Shown here one piece after another: positions 47,340 to 56,900 of a stretch of 64,000 nucleotides of DNA. The notes under the pieces are model-generated. The model saw only the letters and a list, made by a program, of their open reading frames with translations, was not told where the DNA came from and did no database searches. The position numbers and the translations under genes were made by a program. Source of the DNA: Arachidicoccus rhizosphaerae (GTDB taxonomy: Bacteria > Bacteroidota > Bacteroidia > Chitinophagales > Chitinophagaceae); assembly GCF_900107765.1 (NCBI RefSeq), contig NZ_FNQY01000017.1:43753-107752 (forward strand), written 5' to 3'. The stretch's first letter is position 1; every line of letters begins with the position of its first letter.

Positions 47340-47654
47340 TTATTTGAGGCCAACTGCCTCAATAAGGTTATTCCATTCCAGTTCTTCTGCTTCATGGCGG
47401 TATGCCAGTCCATTTTTCTGGATGTGGTCTTCCATATTTAGAAACCACTGGTGGGCGTGCTTTTCAATGAAGGGAATTAGTGTTTTTGACTGTTGCATTT
47501 CGGCAAATCGCTCTGGCTGCTGTTCTTGCATTAATTTATATATTTGTCGGCCAGTCCAGGACATTTCATAGTACTCTTCTTCTACGGCGGGATTGGTTTC
47601 AAGAATATATTTTTGGTCAGTAATGGATTTTACTTCTTTGAATTTTTCTTCCAT
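47340..47654 (-). CDS. Small protein, TnpV-like
   Basis: A 104-residue hydrophilic protein. The part from YEMSWTGRQIYKLMQEQQPERFAEMQQSKTLIPFIEKHA to the C-terminal WNNLIEAVGL resembles TnpV, a small protein common in mobile elements, whose role is not known. The match is by eye and partial. It is on the minus strand with the lipoprotein and the secreted protein, about 35 bases downstream of the lipoprotein gene, and may share their transcript. Confidence 0.6.
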   Translation of the reverse strand: MEEKFKEVKSITDQKYILETNPAVEEEYYEMSWTGRQIYKLMQEQQPERFAEMQQSKTLIPFIEKHAHQWFLNMEDHIQKNGLAYRHEAEELEWNNLIEAVGLK

Positions 47655-47688
47655 AATAAAAGGTTTTAATATTGAAATTTTTTATTAA

Positions 47689-48171
47689 TTAATAGGTGAT
47701 CGACTCGCCATTGGCCTTGAAAGTATAGCTAACAGCTTGGATTTCAGTGGTGAGAGATAGATTCTTTTCATCAAGCATCTTATCGCCATAGTATACCTCC
47801 ATGTGCAATTTTAATGGTGCTGGTTGCTGAATTCCTCCATAACCAACTGTTACCTGGACATTATCGACGGGACTGACTGAAGTGACAGTAATGGGAGTGC
47901 CATAGGTTGCCAAGGTATCTTCATCGATGGCTGCATTGTCATCATCAGGTTTTGCGAAGTTGGCCTCGCATTTAACGGGGAAATTAGACTTTACTGCCGC
48001 AAAGGTAAAGGAGACTATGCTTAGCTCTGGGTCAATGGGTTCTGAAGTTGTAATGACCATTTTGAATTTACCGGCTTTAGTAGAATTGTCCTTTGGGCTG
48101 TCTTTACTACAGGAAGCTAAAATGAGAGAAGAGGCCAAGATGAAAGCCAGAAATTGTTTGGTTTTTTTCAT
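47689..48171 (-). CDS. Lipoprotein of unknown function, cargo of the element
   Basis: A 160-residue lipoprotein: KKTKQFLAFILASSLILASC with lipid Cys21, then a Ser/Lys-rich linker and a beta-rich domain of about 120 residues (FKMVITTSEPI, VQVTVGYGGIQQPAPLKLHMEVYYGDKMLD). Not recognised. It follows the secreted glycine-zipper gene by 25 bases, so the two are probably made together. Confidence 0.8.
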   Translation of the reverse strand: MKKTKQFLAFILASSLILASCSKDSPKDNSTKAGKFKMVITTSEPIDPELSIVSFTFAAVKSNFPVKCEANFAKPDDDNAAIDEDTLATYGTPITVTSVSPVDNVQVTVGYGGIQQPAPLKLHMEVYYGDKMLDEKNLSLTTEIQAVSYTFKANGESITY

Positions 48172-48196
48172 GATGTGAGCTTTTGGGGTTTGACTA

Positions 48197-48763
48197 TTAA
48201 TGTTCTAATGTATTGAATATCTGCGTATTAATTGCAATTATTTCATGTGATTTGATGGCTGGTGCCAGCTCCGCTTTATAATTAGTCTTGCCTTCCCCTG
48301 CTAATATCGCATAGATGTGCTCACCTCTGCGCTGATTTCCTTCCTTTTTAAACCTCAGTACTCGAAACTTTTTGCCGATTATTTTCTTGGCCTGGTTGGA
48401 AACGTTTAGGGCTGCAATAGCATCAGCCGTCCAGCCAACAGAGGCGGCTGTATTAGCAGCATTCATCACCTTTATGCCTGTCATAGCCGTTCCCAAATGG
48501 CCAGTTTCTGCTCCCAGAAGGCCAACAGTGGATCCCAGAGCTCCAGCTGCATTTGCAATATTGCCAATTCCAAGACCGTGTTTGCTTTCGACGACATTTA
48601 CAAAATCAAAGGTTGATGGCTTGCCTATTGTTAGATCATCACCGACATGGATCGTAAGGGTATCCATGGTAAAGGTATCTTTGTTTTCCAGGGTCTGGCT
48701 GAATGCGGTTGATACTAAACCAAACATAACGGCAGTAAGCAAAAGGTTTTTGTGGTTTTTCAT
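48197..48763 (-). CDS. Secreted protein with glycine-zipper-like segment
   Basis: A 188-residue protein with a signal peptide (NHKNLLLTAVMFGLVSTAFSQ). The mid-region from about residue 63 to 111 is Gly/Ala-rich and weakly hydrophobic (GIGNIANAAGALGSTVGLLG, GTAMTGIKVMNAANTAASVG), like the glycine zippers that insert in membranes. The C-terminal third is mixed alpha/beta with a basic patch. Paired with the lipoprotein behind it, it could be an envelope protein or an antagonistic protein with its lipoprotein partner; neither is proven. Confidence 0.78.
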   Translation of the reverse strand: MKNHKNLLLTAVMFGLVSTAFSQTLENKDTFTMDTLTIHVGDDLTIGKPSTFDFVNVVESKHGLGIGNIANAAGALGSTVGLLGAETGHLGTAMTGIKVMNAANTAASVGWTADAIAALNVSNQAKKIIGKKFRVLRFKKEGNQRRGEHIYAILAGEGKTNYKAELAPAIKSHEIIAINTQIFNTLEH

Positions 48764-49125
48764 CTTTTAGTCATTATTAGTTAATAAAATAATATGTGTA
48801 GATGAAACTTGCGGATATGAAAAAGGCGCAGGTTTCAAAATCCGTAGAAGAGGTACTGGTATACCCGACAAACGAATATGAAAGCCCGCGCCAGTATCGG
48901 CGTGAGCGTTTCACTTATTCTCCCGTTTGTCTAAAAATTACCAGTTTTCTTCTACGAGAATCTTAAGCGAACGCTTAACGTTCAATATGTTATGGACAAT
49001 TTTTAACTGTCCATATTGTAAAAGTAAGAATAATGCGTTTAAGGGAAAATAAAATCTAAATTTATTAATCAATTTTTTATACTTTAGCAATACATAGTAT
49101 AACATTTATTAATGTAACTTCTAAT
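48764..49125. other. Divergent intergenic region rich in inverted repeats
   Basis: 362 bases between the secreted-protein gene (minus) and mrr (plus). It contains a 114-base complex hairpin (48843-48956, described separately), a TTAAGCG-AA-CGCTTAA dyad (48962-48978) and a TATGGACA/TGTCCATA dyad (48991-49015). No credible protein gene. Confidence 0.6.
48843..48956. other. Long multi-branched-type hairpin, possible ncRNA or folded recombination site
   Basis: Nested arms pair in order: CGTAGAAGA (48843-48851) with TCTTCTACG (48948-48956); CTGGTA (48856-48861) with TACCAG (48939-48944); GACAAACG (48867-48874) with CGTTTGTC (48924-48931); GAATA/TATTC and TGAAA/TTTCA further in; CGCC/GGCG around the loop AGTATC. 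The loop region CCAGTATCGG (48891-48900) is identical to 40581-40590, next to the integrase sites. The order is conserved like one rod, so the structure is probably real. Its role is unknown. Confidence 0.6.
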
Positions 49126-50052
49126 ATGATTCCTAATTACCAAAAACTAATGCTTCCTTTCCTAAAGACCATTGCTAATGGCCGTGAATTCAGTTTTAGG
49201 TCAATTATTGAATCCCTGGGTCGGCAATTTAACCTAACCGATAAGGAACTATTAGAAAGATACCCCAATGGCGGCCATCCTGTTTTTGATAATCGGGTGG
49301 GATGGTGCAGGTTGCATTTAAAAAGAGCGGGACTAATCAGTGCGCCAAGAAGGGGTTACGTTCAAATTACTGATCAAGGAGAAACGGTTTTGTTGGATAA
49401 TTTAGCTGAAATTGATGTTAATTATTTAAAAACGATACCAGCTTACCTGGAACTATATAATCGTGACCGTAATCCCAAGGACGAAGGTCCTGTTGATCTG
49501 AGCCAAGTGGTTGGTAAGAGTGATCTTGATACGCCTGAGGAGAGACTATCTCAGGCCTATTTGGAGATAAATAATGAACTAAATGAGGAGATTTTAAATA
49601 AGGTTTTTGAACAAAGTGCGCTATTCTTCGAACGATTAGTAGTAGACCTACTTGTCAATATGGGGTACGGAGGATCATTTAGAGATGCCGGGCAGGCAAT
49701 TGGTAAAACAGGTGATGAAGGAATAGATGGAACCATAAAGGAGGATAAATTAGGCCTAGATACAATTTACATTCAGGCTAAACGCTGGAAACCTGGCACA
49801 ACGGTTGGCCGTCCGGAAATCCAAAAGTTCGTAGGTGCGCTGGCGGGTCAGGGTGCCAAAAAGGGCATTTTTATTACAACTTCAAGTTTTACCAAAGACG
49901 CTCTGTCTTATGTTCCGAGAAATGAAACCAAAATCGTATTAATCGACGGTGTACAGTTGACTCAATTAATGATTGATTATAATGTTGGCTGCACTGTTCA
50001 GCAGAAATATGAGATTAAAAAGATAGATTTGGATTATTTTGAAGCAGAATAG
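49126..50052 (+). CDS. mrr: Mrr-family restriction endonuclease
   Basis: A 308-residue Mrr protein. Residues 1-100 form the N-terminal winged-helix recognition domain (LMLPFLKTIANGREFSFRSIIESLG, VGWCRLHLKRAGLISAPRRGYVQITDQG). The C-terminal Mrr-cat PD-(D/E)xK domain has FERLVVDLLVNMGYGG, GDEGIDG (Asp201) and IYIQAKRW (Gln217-Ala-Lys219), followed by KFVGALAGQGAKKGIFITTSSFTKDA. Mrr cuts methylated foreign DNA. The following hsdM lies 95 bases downstream on the same strand. Confidence 0.95.
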   Translation: MIPNYQKLMLPFLKTIANGREFSFRSIIESLGRQFNLTDKELLERYPNGGHPVFDNRVGWCRLHLKRAGLISAPRRGYVQITDQGETVLLDNLAEIDVNYLKTIPAYLELYNRDRNPKDEGPVDLSQVVGKSDLDTPEERLSQAYLEINNELNEEILNKVFEQSALFFERLVVDLLVNMGYGGSFRDAGQAIGKTGDEGIDGTIKEDKLGLDTIYIQAKRWKPGTTVGRPEIQKFVGALAGQGAKKGIFITTSSFTKDALSYVPRNETKIVLIDGVQLTQLMIDYNVGCTVQQKYEIKKIDLDYFEAE

Positions 50053-50147
50053 AGTGGTGGTGCTGGTTGTTTTTGTCGTTTTGACAGGGTTGAGTTTATT
50101 ACTTGGGTTTTATGATAATTAATTGAAAATCAAGAAAATAAAAATAA

Positions 50148-51707
50148 ATGAGTAGAGAGAAAGAAAGGGATGAGTTACATCGGGCTATTTGGCAAATAGC
50201 AAATGATTTAAGAGGTAGCGTAGATGGATGGGATTTTAAAGCTTATGTCTTGGGAATTTTGTTTTACCGGTTTATTTCTGAAAACTTAACGACTCACATT
50301 AATAAAGCAGAATGGGAAACGGGCGCTAAAAACTTTGACTATGCGAATTTAACTGATAAAGAGGCTGAATTTGGCCGCAGGGATACGGTTTTAGAAAAAG
50401 GATTTTATATACTCCCTTCAGAGTTGTTTACAAATGTCCAGAAGAATGCGGAGAATAACCCAGATCTTAATGTTGATTTGCATAGGATCTTTAAGTCTAT
50501 TGAATCCTCAGCAAGTGGAACGGATAGTGAGGATGATTTGAAGGGGTTATTTGATGATGTGGATGTCAACAGTAATAAGCTGGGTGGTACGGTAGAAGCA
50601 AGAAATAGAAAGCTGGCCAAAATACTGAAGGCAATCGGGGGACTAAAGCTCGGCAACTTCCAGGACAATACGATTGATGCGTTTGGGGATGCCTATGAAT
50701 ATCTGATGACCATGTATGCGAGCAATGCGGGTAAATCCGGTGGTGAGTTTTTTACCCCTCAAGAAGTATCAGAACTATTAGCGGAAATAACTGTTGTTGG
50801 TAAAAAATCGGTTAATAAAGTATATGACCCTGCTTGTGGTTCTGGCTCTTTGCTATTGAAATATGCAAAGGTATTGGGCAAGGAAAATGTTCGCCAGGGT
50901 TTTTTTGGCCAGGAGTCGAATATTACAACCTATAATCTTTGCAGAATCAATATGTTTTTGCACGATATTAATTTTGAAAAGTTTAGTATAGCGCATGGAG
51001 ATACTCTGTTGAATCCTATGCATTGGGATGAAGAGCCTTTTGATGCAATCGTTTCTAATCCGCCATATTCTATAAAATGGGAAGGTGATGCTAATCCACT
51101 ATTAATCAATGATCCTAGATTTTCACCTGCTGGGGTGCTGGCGCCCAAATCAAAAGCTGACCTGGCATTTACGATGCATATGCTTTCGTGGCTAGCTACT
51201 TCTGGTACTGCTGCCATAGTTGAGTTCCCTGGAGTACTGTATCGTGGTGGCGCTGAGATGAAAATCCGGAAATATTTAATTGATAATAATTATGTGGATA
51301 CGGTGATTCAGTTGCCCTCTGATCTATTCTTTGGAACTACGATTGCTACCTGTATCATTGTTCTTAAGAAAAGCAAGAAGGATAATGCCACTTTGTTTAT
51401 TGATGCTTCTGCCGAATTTGTTCGTGGAGGTAATAAAAACAAGTTGAGTGAAGGCAATCGAAAAAAGATCCTAGCTGCGTTTAAAGCACGTAAGGATGAC
51501 GCTCATTTTGCGAGATTGGTTCCTAATGAGGAACTTGCCAAAAACGATTATAATATTGCTGTCAGTAGTTATGTAGAGCAGGAGAATACAGAGGTTGCAG
51601 TTGATATTACCGAATTAAATAAGCGTATAAAGCAAATAGTAAAGCGGCAGGCAGAGCTACGTTCCGCAATAGATGGGATTGTTAAAGATTTGGAAGGTAA
51701 TAAATAG
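50148..51707 (+). CDS. hsdM: Type I restriction-modification DNA methyltransferase subunit
   Basis: A 519-residue N6-adenine methyltransferase. The HsdM N-terminal helical domain (ELHRAIWQIANDLRGSVDGWDFKAYVLGILFYRFISENL) is followed by SAM motif I DPACGSG (residues 227-233) and the catalytic NPPY (304-307). GGEFFTPQEVSELLAEI is the usual family signature. With HsdS it methylates the recognition site. It starts the hsdM-rhuM-hsdS-hsdR run. Confidence 0.97.
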   Translation: MSREKERDELHRAIWQIANDLRGSVDGWDFKAYVLGILFYRFISENLTTHINKAEWETGAKNFDYANLTDKEAEFGRRDTVLEKGFYILPSELFTNVQKNAENNPDLNVDLHRIFKSIESSASGTDSEDDLKGLFDDVDVNSNKLGGTVEARNRKLAKILKAIGGLKLGNFQDNTIDAFGDAYEYLMTMYASNAGKSGGEFFTPQEVSELLAEITVVGKKSVNKVYDPACGSGSLLLKYAKVLGKENVRQGFFGQESNITTYNLCRINMFLHDINFEKFSIAHGDTLLNPMHWDEEPFDAIVSNPPYSIKWEGDANPLLINDPRFSPAGVLAPKSKADLAFTMHMLSWLATSGTAAIVEFPGVLYRGGAEMKIRKYLIDNNYVDTVIQLPSDLFFGTTIATCIIVLKKSKKDNATLFIDASAEFVRGGNKNKLSEGNRKKILAAFKARKDDAHFARLVPNEELAKNDYNIAVSSYVEQENTEVAVDITELNKRIKQIVKRQAELRSAIDGIVKDLEGNK

Positions 51708-51714
51708 TAAATTA

Positions 51715-52737
51715 ATGAATAAGGAATTACAATTTTTGATATATAATACACCACAGTTTAATTCGAAAATAAATGTGGTAGTAAAAGACGAGACTATTTG
51801 GCTTACACAAAAGGCGATGGCGGAGCTATTTGATGTTCAACGCCCTGCAATTACTAAACATCTCTTAAATATTTTCGCGGAAGGGGAATTAGAGGAGAAA
51901 GTGGTTAGTTCCATTATGGAACAAACCACTCAACATGGTGCCATTGCTGACAAAACACAAACAAAAGGTGCCAAATTTTACAACCTTGATGCCATCATTT
52001 CTGTAGGTTATAGGGTCAATTCATCAAAAGCCACACAATTTCGTATCTGGGCAACTAATGCTCTTAAGGAGTTGATTATCAAAGGTTTTGTTGTGGATGA
52101 TGAGCGATTAAAACAGGGTAAGACTGTATTTGGAAAGGACTATTTTCGGGAGTTATTAGAGGTTGTACGTTCAATTCGTACAAGTGAACGCCGTATCTAT
52201 CAACAGATTACAGATATTTTTGCAGAGTGCAGTATAGATTATAATCCACAATCAGAAATTACCAAGAATTTTTATGCTATGGTCCAGAATAAGTTCCATT
52301 ATGCAATAACAGGCTATACTGCGGCCGAAATCATTTATAAGAATGCTGATGCCCGAAAAGATCATATGGGCTTAACTACTTGGAAAAATGCACCTGACGG
52401 GCGTATCTTGAAGTTAGATACAACTATTGCAAAAAATTATTTACAAGAAAAGGAAATTAAACGGCTGGAACGAACGGTGACTTCTTATTTTGATTATATA
52501 GAGAATTTGATTGAACAAGAAAATGTTTTTACCATGGAGGGATTGGCGCGCAGTGTTGATAAATTTTTGAATTTTAATGAATTCAAGGTTTTAGAAGGGA
52601 AAGGCACAAAGTCACATAAGCAAGCTGTTGCGAAGGCCGAGAAAGAGTACGATTTGTTTAATAAAAACCAAAAAATAGTTTCTGATTTTGATAGAGAAAT
52701 TAAAAAACTAAAGCAAAAAGGAGGAAGGAATGAGTAA
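51715..52737 (+). CDS. RhuM-family protein
   Basis: About 340 residues from ATG 51715; an upstream open frame overlaps hsdM and is not used. The N-terminal part (VVVKDETIWLTQKAMAELFDVQRPAITKHLLNIF) is an HTH-like segment, followed by the RhuM core (VISVGYRVNSSKATQFRIWATNALKELIIKGFVVDDERLKQG). RhuM genes are often found inside type I restriction operons; their role is not established, with toxin or DNA-binding functions suggested. Its end overlaps the hsdS start by 8 bases, so expression is coupled. Confidence 0.9.
   Translation: MNKELQFLIYNTPQFNSKINVVVKDETIWLTQKAMAELFDVQRPAITKHLLNIFAEGELEEKVVSSIMEQTTQHGAIADKTQTKGAKFYNLDAIISVGYRVNSSKATQFRIWATNALKELIIKGFVVDDERLKQGKTVFGKDYFRELLEVVRSIRTSERRIYQQITDIFAECSIDYNPQSEITKNFYAMVQNKFHYAITGYTAAEIIYKNADARKDHMGLTTWKNAPDGRILKLDTTIAKNYLQEKEIKRLERTVTSYFDYIENLIEQENVFTMEGLARSVDKFLNFNEFKVLEGKGTKSHKQAVAKAEKEYDLFNKNQKIVSDFDREIKKLKQKGGRNE
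52717..52724 (+). promoter_or_regulatory. Shine-Dalgarno for hsdS inside rhuM
   Basis: AAAGGAGG lies 5 bases before ATG 52730, overlapping the last codons of rhuM. It suggests strong independent initiation of hsdS. Confidence 0.6.
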
Positions 52738-53944
52738 GATCGATAGATTAATTGCGAAGTACTGTCCGAATGGGGTGGAGTTTAAAGCGTTAGGTCAAAT
52801 TGCGACAATTCAACGCGGAGCATCACCAAGGCCTATTCAAGATTATATTACTAATGATGAAAATGCTGTACCTTGGATAAAAATTGGTGATACTAAAGCT
52901 GGATCAAAATATGTAATAAATACTGCTCAAAAAATAACAACAGAAGGGGCCAAGAAATCGAGGATCTTAAAGAAGGGAGATTTAATTATTTCTAATTCAA
53001 TGAGTTATGGGCGCCCATATATACTGGGTATCGCTGGTGCAATTCATGATGGATGGGCTTCAATTAGCAATTTTGAAAATAATTTAAATACTGATTTTTT
53101 ATACCATTATCTAACATCCAGTTTTGTTAAGTCTTATTGGGATAGTAAGATTAACAGTGGCTCAGTAAGTAATTTAAATGCTGATATTATTAAAACTTTG
53201 GAAACCCCCGTCCCCCCTCTACCAATCCAGGAAGAAATTGTAAAAATTCTGGACAGCTTTACTACGCTGGAGGCGGAGCTGGAGGCGGAGCTGGAGGCGC
53301 GAACGCGCCAATATGAGTATTACAGAAATCAACTCCTTTCATTTGAAGGGAAGGATGTAGAGTGGAAAACGTTGGGCGAGGTTTGTCTAAAAGTTTCTTC
53401 TGGCGGTACACCGCTTTCTACAAATAAACAATATTATGATGGTGAAATACCTTGGTTAAGAACACAAGAAGTTCGATTTAATGATATTCTCGAGACCGAA
53501 ATTAAAATTTCAGAGCTCGCATTAAAGGAGTCTTCTGCAAAATGGATTCCGGAGAATTGTGTAATTATCGCAATATCAGGTGCAACGGCTGCTCGTTCTG
53601 CGATTAATAAAATACCTCTAACAACAAACCAGCACTGTTGTAATCTTGAAATTGATCCTAAAATAGCACTTTATAGATATGTTTTTCATTGGGTTAGTTG
53701 CAAGTACATGCAATTACAATCTTTGGGTCAGGGAGCTAGAAATGATTTAAATTCTAGTATCATTAAATCTTTCCCAATTCCGATACCGACCCTCGAAGAA
53801 CAAGAGCGAATTGTTGGCATCTTAGACAAATTTGATTCTTTGGTTAATGGTATTTCAGATGGCTTACCTGCTGAAATACAAGCCAGAAGGCAACAATATG
53901 AATATTATAGAGGTCAATTGTTAAACTTTACACCTGTTTCTTGA
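52730..53944 (+). CDS. hsdS: Type I restriction-modification specificity subunit
   Basis: A 404-residue HsdS with two target-recognition domains (about residues 15-175 and 205-385), each followed by a conserved helix (VPPLPIQEEIVKILDSF and IPTLEEQERIVGILDKF) and a QYEYYR-QLL segment. The central region (residues 180-190) contains LEAELEAELEA, coded by a GC-rich tandem repeat (see repeat entry). It sets the DNA sequence seen by both HsdM and HsdR. hsdR starts one base after its stop. Confidence 0.96.
   Translation: MSKIDRLIAKYCPNGVEFKALGQIATIQRGASPRPIQDYITNDENAVPWIKIGDTKAGSKYVINTAQKITTEGAKKSRILKKGDLIISNSMSYGRPYILGIAGAIHDGWASISNFENNLNTDFLYHYLTSSFVKSYWDSKINSGSVSNLNADIIKTLETPVPPLPIQEEIVKILDSFTTLEAELEAELEARTRQYEYYRNQLLSFEGKDVEWKTLGEVCLKVSSGGTPLSTNKQYYDGEIPWLRTQEVRFNDILETEIKISELALKESSAKWIPENCVIIAISGATAARSAINKIPLTTNQHCCNLEIDPKIALYRYVFHWVSCKYMQLQSLGQGARNDLNSSIIKSFPIPIPTLEEQERIVGILDKFDSLVNGISDGLPAEIQARRQQYEYYRGQLLNFTPVS
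53267..53309 (+). repeat. In-frame 12-bp tandem repeat and GC-rich hairpin in hsdS
   Basis: CTGGAGGCGGAG occurs twice with a third copy of 9 of its 12 bases (53267-53299), coding the repeated LEAE. It is joined to GGCGCG-AA-CGCGCC (53296-53309). The GC content contrasts sharply with the AT-rich gene around it. Length change by slippage would move the two recognition domains apart, as in EcoR124I versus EcoR124II (TAEL repeats). Confidence 0.8.
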
Positions 53945-53945
53945 T

Positions 53946-56900
53946 ATGAAAGAATATAAACTCATATCCGAAAATACCGAATCTACTGTAGTAGCTGAAT
54001 ACAGATCTGAATATAAACGAGAGGTTAGCTATCAGTCTGAAGCTGAGTTAGAGAGAGAATTCATTCAGCTTCTGGAAAATCAGGCTTATTCAGCAATTAA
54101 AATCACAACGGATAAGGATCTGGTAAATAATCTGAGGGTACAATTAGAAAGGTTGAACAATTATGGGTTCAAGGATAGTGAATGGAAGTCATTTTTTGCT
54201 AACACAATTGCAAATTCTAATAGTGGTATTAAAGAGAAAACAAAATTAATCCAAGAAGACTATATTCAGTCAATTGAATGTGAAGATGGTCAACTTCGTA
54301 ATATATATTTGATTGATAAAAAGAATATTCATAATAACCAGTTGCAGGTTATCAACCAATACGAAACCCATGAGGGAAAACGTGCCAACCGGTATGATAT
54401 TACGATATTAGTAAATGGGTTGCCTTTAGTTCATGTTGAGCTTAAAAAGCGTGGAGTCAATCTTAAAGAGGCTTTTAATCAAATTGATCGGTACAATCGG
54501 GAATCCTTCTGGGCAGACAGCGGCTTATTTGAGTTTATCCAAATATTTGTCATTTCAAACGGGACTCTTTCCAAATATTATAGCAATACTACACGATTCA
54601 CCCATGTAAAAGAGCGTGGCAATATTAGTGGCGGCCGAAAAAGCAAAACAAGCAACAGCTTTGAATTTACAAGCTGGTGGGCAGACGGGAACAATAAACC
54701 AATATTGGATTTGATGGATTTTGGTAAAACATTTTTTGCCAAGCATTCCATCTTAAATGTTCTTACGAGATATTGTGTTTTCACTTCTGATGAATTATTA
54801 CTGGTGATGCGGCCTTATCAGATTGTAGCCACGGAGAGGATACTCAGTAAAATAAAAGTTGCACATAATTATAAACTTTATGGCAGTATCAAGGCGGGAG
54901 GGTATGTATGGCATACAACAGGAAGTGGAAAAACATTGACGTCCTTTAAAACTGCCCAGTTAGCCAGTAGGTTGGATTATATTGATAAAGTCATGTTTGT
55001 CGTAGATAGGAAGGACTTGGATTATCAAACCATGAAAGAATATGATAAATTTGAAAAAGGGGCTGCCAATAGTAATACAAGTACGGCAATTCTAAAAAGG
55101 CAATTGGATGATCCGAATGCCAAGATTATAATTACAACTATCCAAAAACTTTCAAATCTCATAAAAAAGCAAAAGAATCATGGTTCTTACACCAAACCAA
55201 TTGTTTTTATATTTGATGAATGCCATCGTTCGCAATTTGGCGATATGCACGAAGCGATCACCAAGACTTTCAAAAAATATTATCTTTTCGGGTTTACAGG
55301 TACACCAATTTTTGCGGTGAATGCGAGTAGTGGGGGGAAAGCCCACCTTAAAACTACCGCTCAGGCTTTTGGTTGCAATTTGCATGGGGATCCAAAGGAT
55401 TGCACAGATGAAATCCATCAAACCGCAATCCATACTTATACTATTATTGACGCCATTGCTGATAAGAATGTTTTGCCATTCAGGGTTGACTATATCAGCA
55501 CAATGAGGGAGAAAGATGATATTAAGGAGCAACAAGTTCGTGATATTGACAGAGAAAGGGCTCTTCTTTCTCCTGTTAGAGTTGGTAATACGGTCAAGTA
55601 TATATTGGAACATTTTGATCAAAAGACAAGCCGAAACTCCAAGCCGTATATGATGACCACTTTGGCAAATGTATATGAAGTTGCTTCGGCTCGTGACAGG
55701 AATAAGATTGAGGAGGCAAAAAAGAATATAAGATTAAGTGGTTTTAATTCCATATTCGCCGTTACATCAATAGAAGCTGCAAAAGCATATTATCTTGAAT
55801 TCAAGCGACAACAGAAGGATCTACCGGACCTTAGGCGCCTTAAGGTAGCCACGATTTTTAGTTTTGAACAAAATGGTGAGGTTGATGACGGGTTGGAAGA
55901 TGAAAACTCTGAATCTACAGAAGGTTTGTCGGCGAGTGATCGAGATTTCCTTGATCTGGCAATATTGGATTATAATTCCATCTTCAAGACTAATTATGAC
56001 ACTTCCGCTGATAAATTCCAGAATTATTATAAGGATGTCTCTCTGAGAATGAAAAATAGAGAAATAGACCTTCTTATTGTGGTGAATATGTTCTTGACCG
56101 GATTTGATGCAACTACATTAAATACGCTTTGGGTAGATAAGAATCTGCGTATGCATGGTTTATTGCAAGCCTATTCCAGGACTAACAGGATATTAAATTC
56201 GATTAAAACTTATGGCAATATAGTCTGTTTTCGAAATTTGGAGGAGCCGACCAATCAAAGCTTGGCCCTATTTGGCGATAAAGATGCGAGAGGTATTGTC
56301 TTACTTAAGACCTATGAAGAGTATTATCATGGGTATGATGGTGAAGGGAGACAAATTCCTGGTTATTACGACCTGGTGCATGAACTATTGGATAAGTTTC
56401 CATTAGGTGAAAGGATTCTAGGTGAGGGCGCTAAGAAGGAATTTATTCGCCTATTTGGCACAATATTGAAAGTCTGGAATATATTGAGATCCTTTGATCA
56501 ATTTGCTGGCAATGAAATTTTGTCAGATCGGGATTTTCAGGATTACAGAGCTATTTACATTGATCTTTACAATGAATTTCGTCCGGGAGGGAAGGGTGAT
56601 CGTGAGAATGTAAATGATGATATTGTATTTGAGATGGAGCTTATAAAGCAGGTTGAAATCAATATTGATTATATTTTAATGTTGATTCGTAAATATCATG
56701 CTGGTCATTGTAAGGATAAGGAGGTTATAGTTAATATTCAAAAAGCTATTGACTCCAGTGTTGATCTAAGAAATAAGAAGGAACTGATTGAGAAATTTGT
56801 GCATTCGCTTACGCCTTCTACGGATATTGACGATGAATGGCCAAATTTTGTAAGAGAGCGGAAGGAGGTTGAATTAGAAGAAATTATTTCGGATGAAAAT

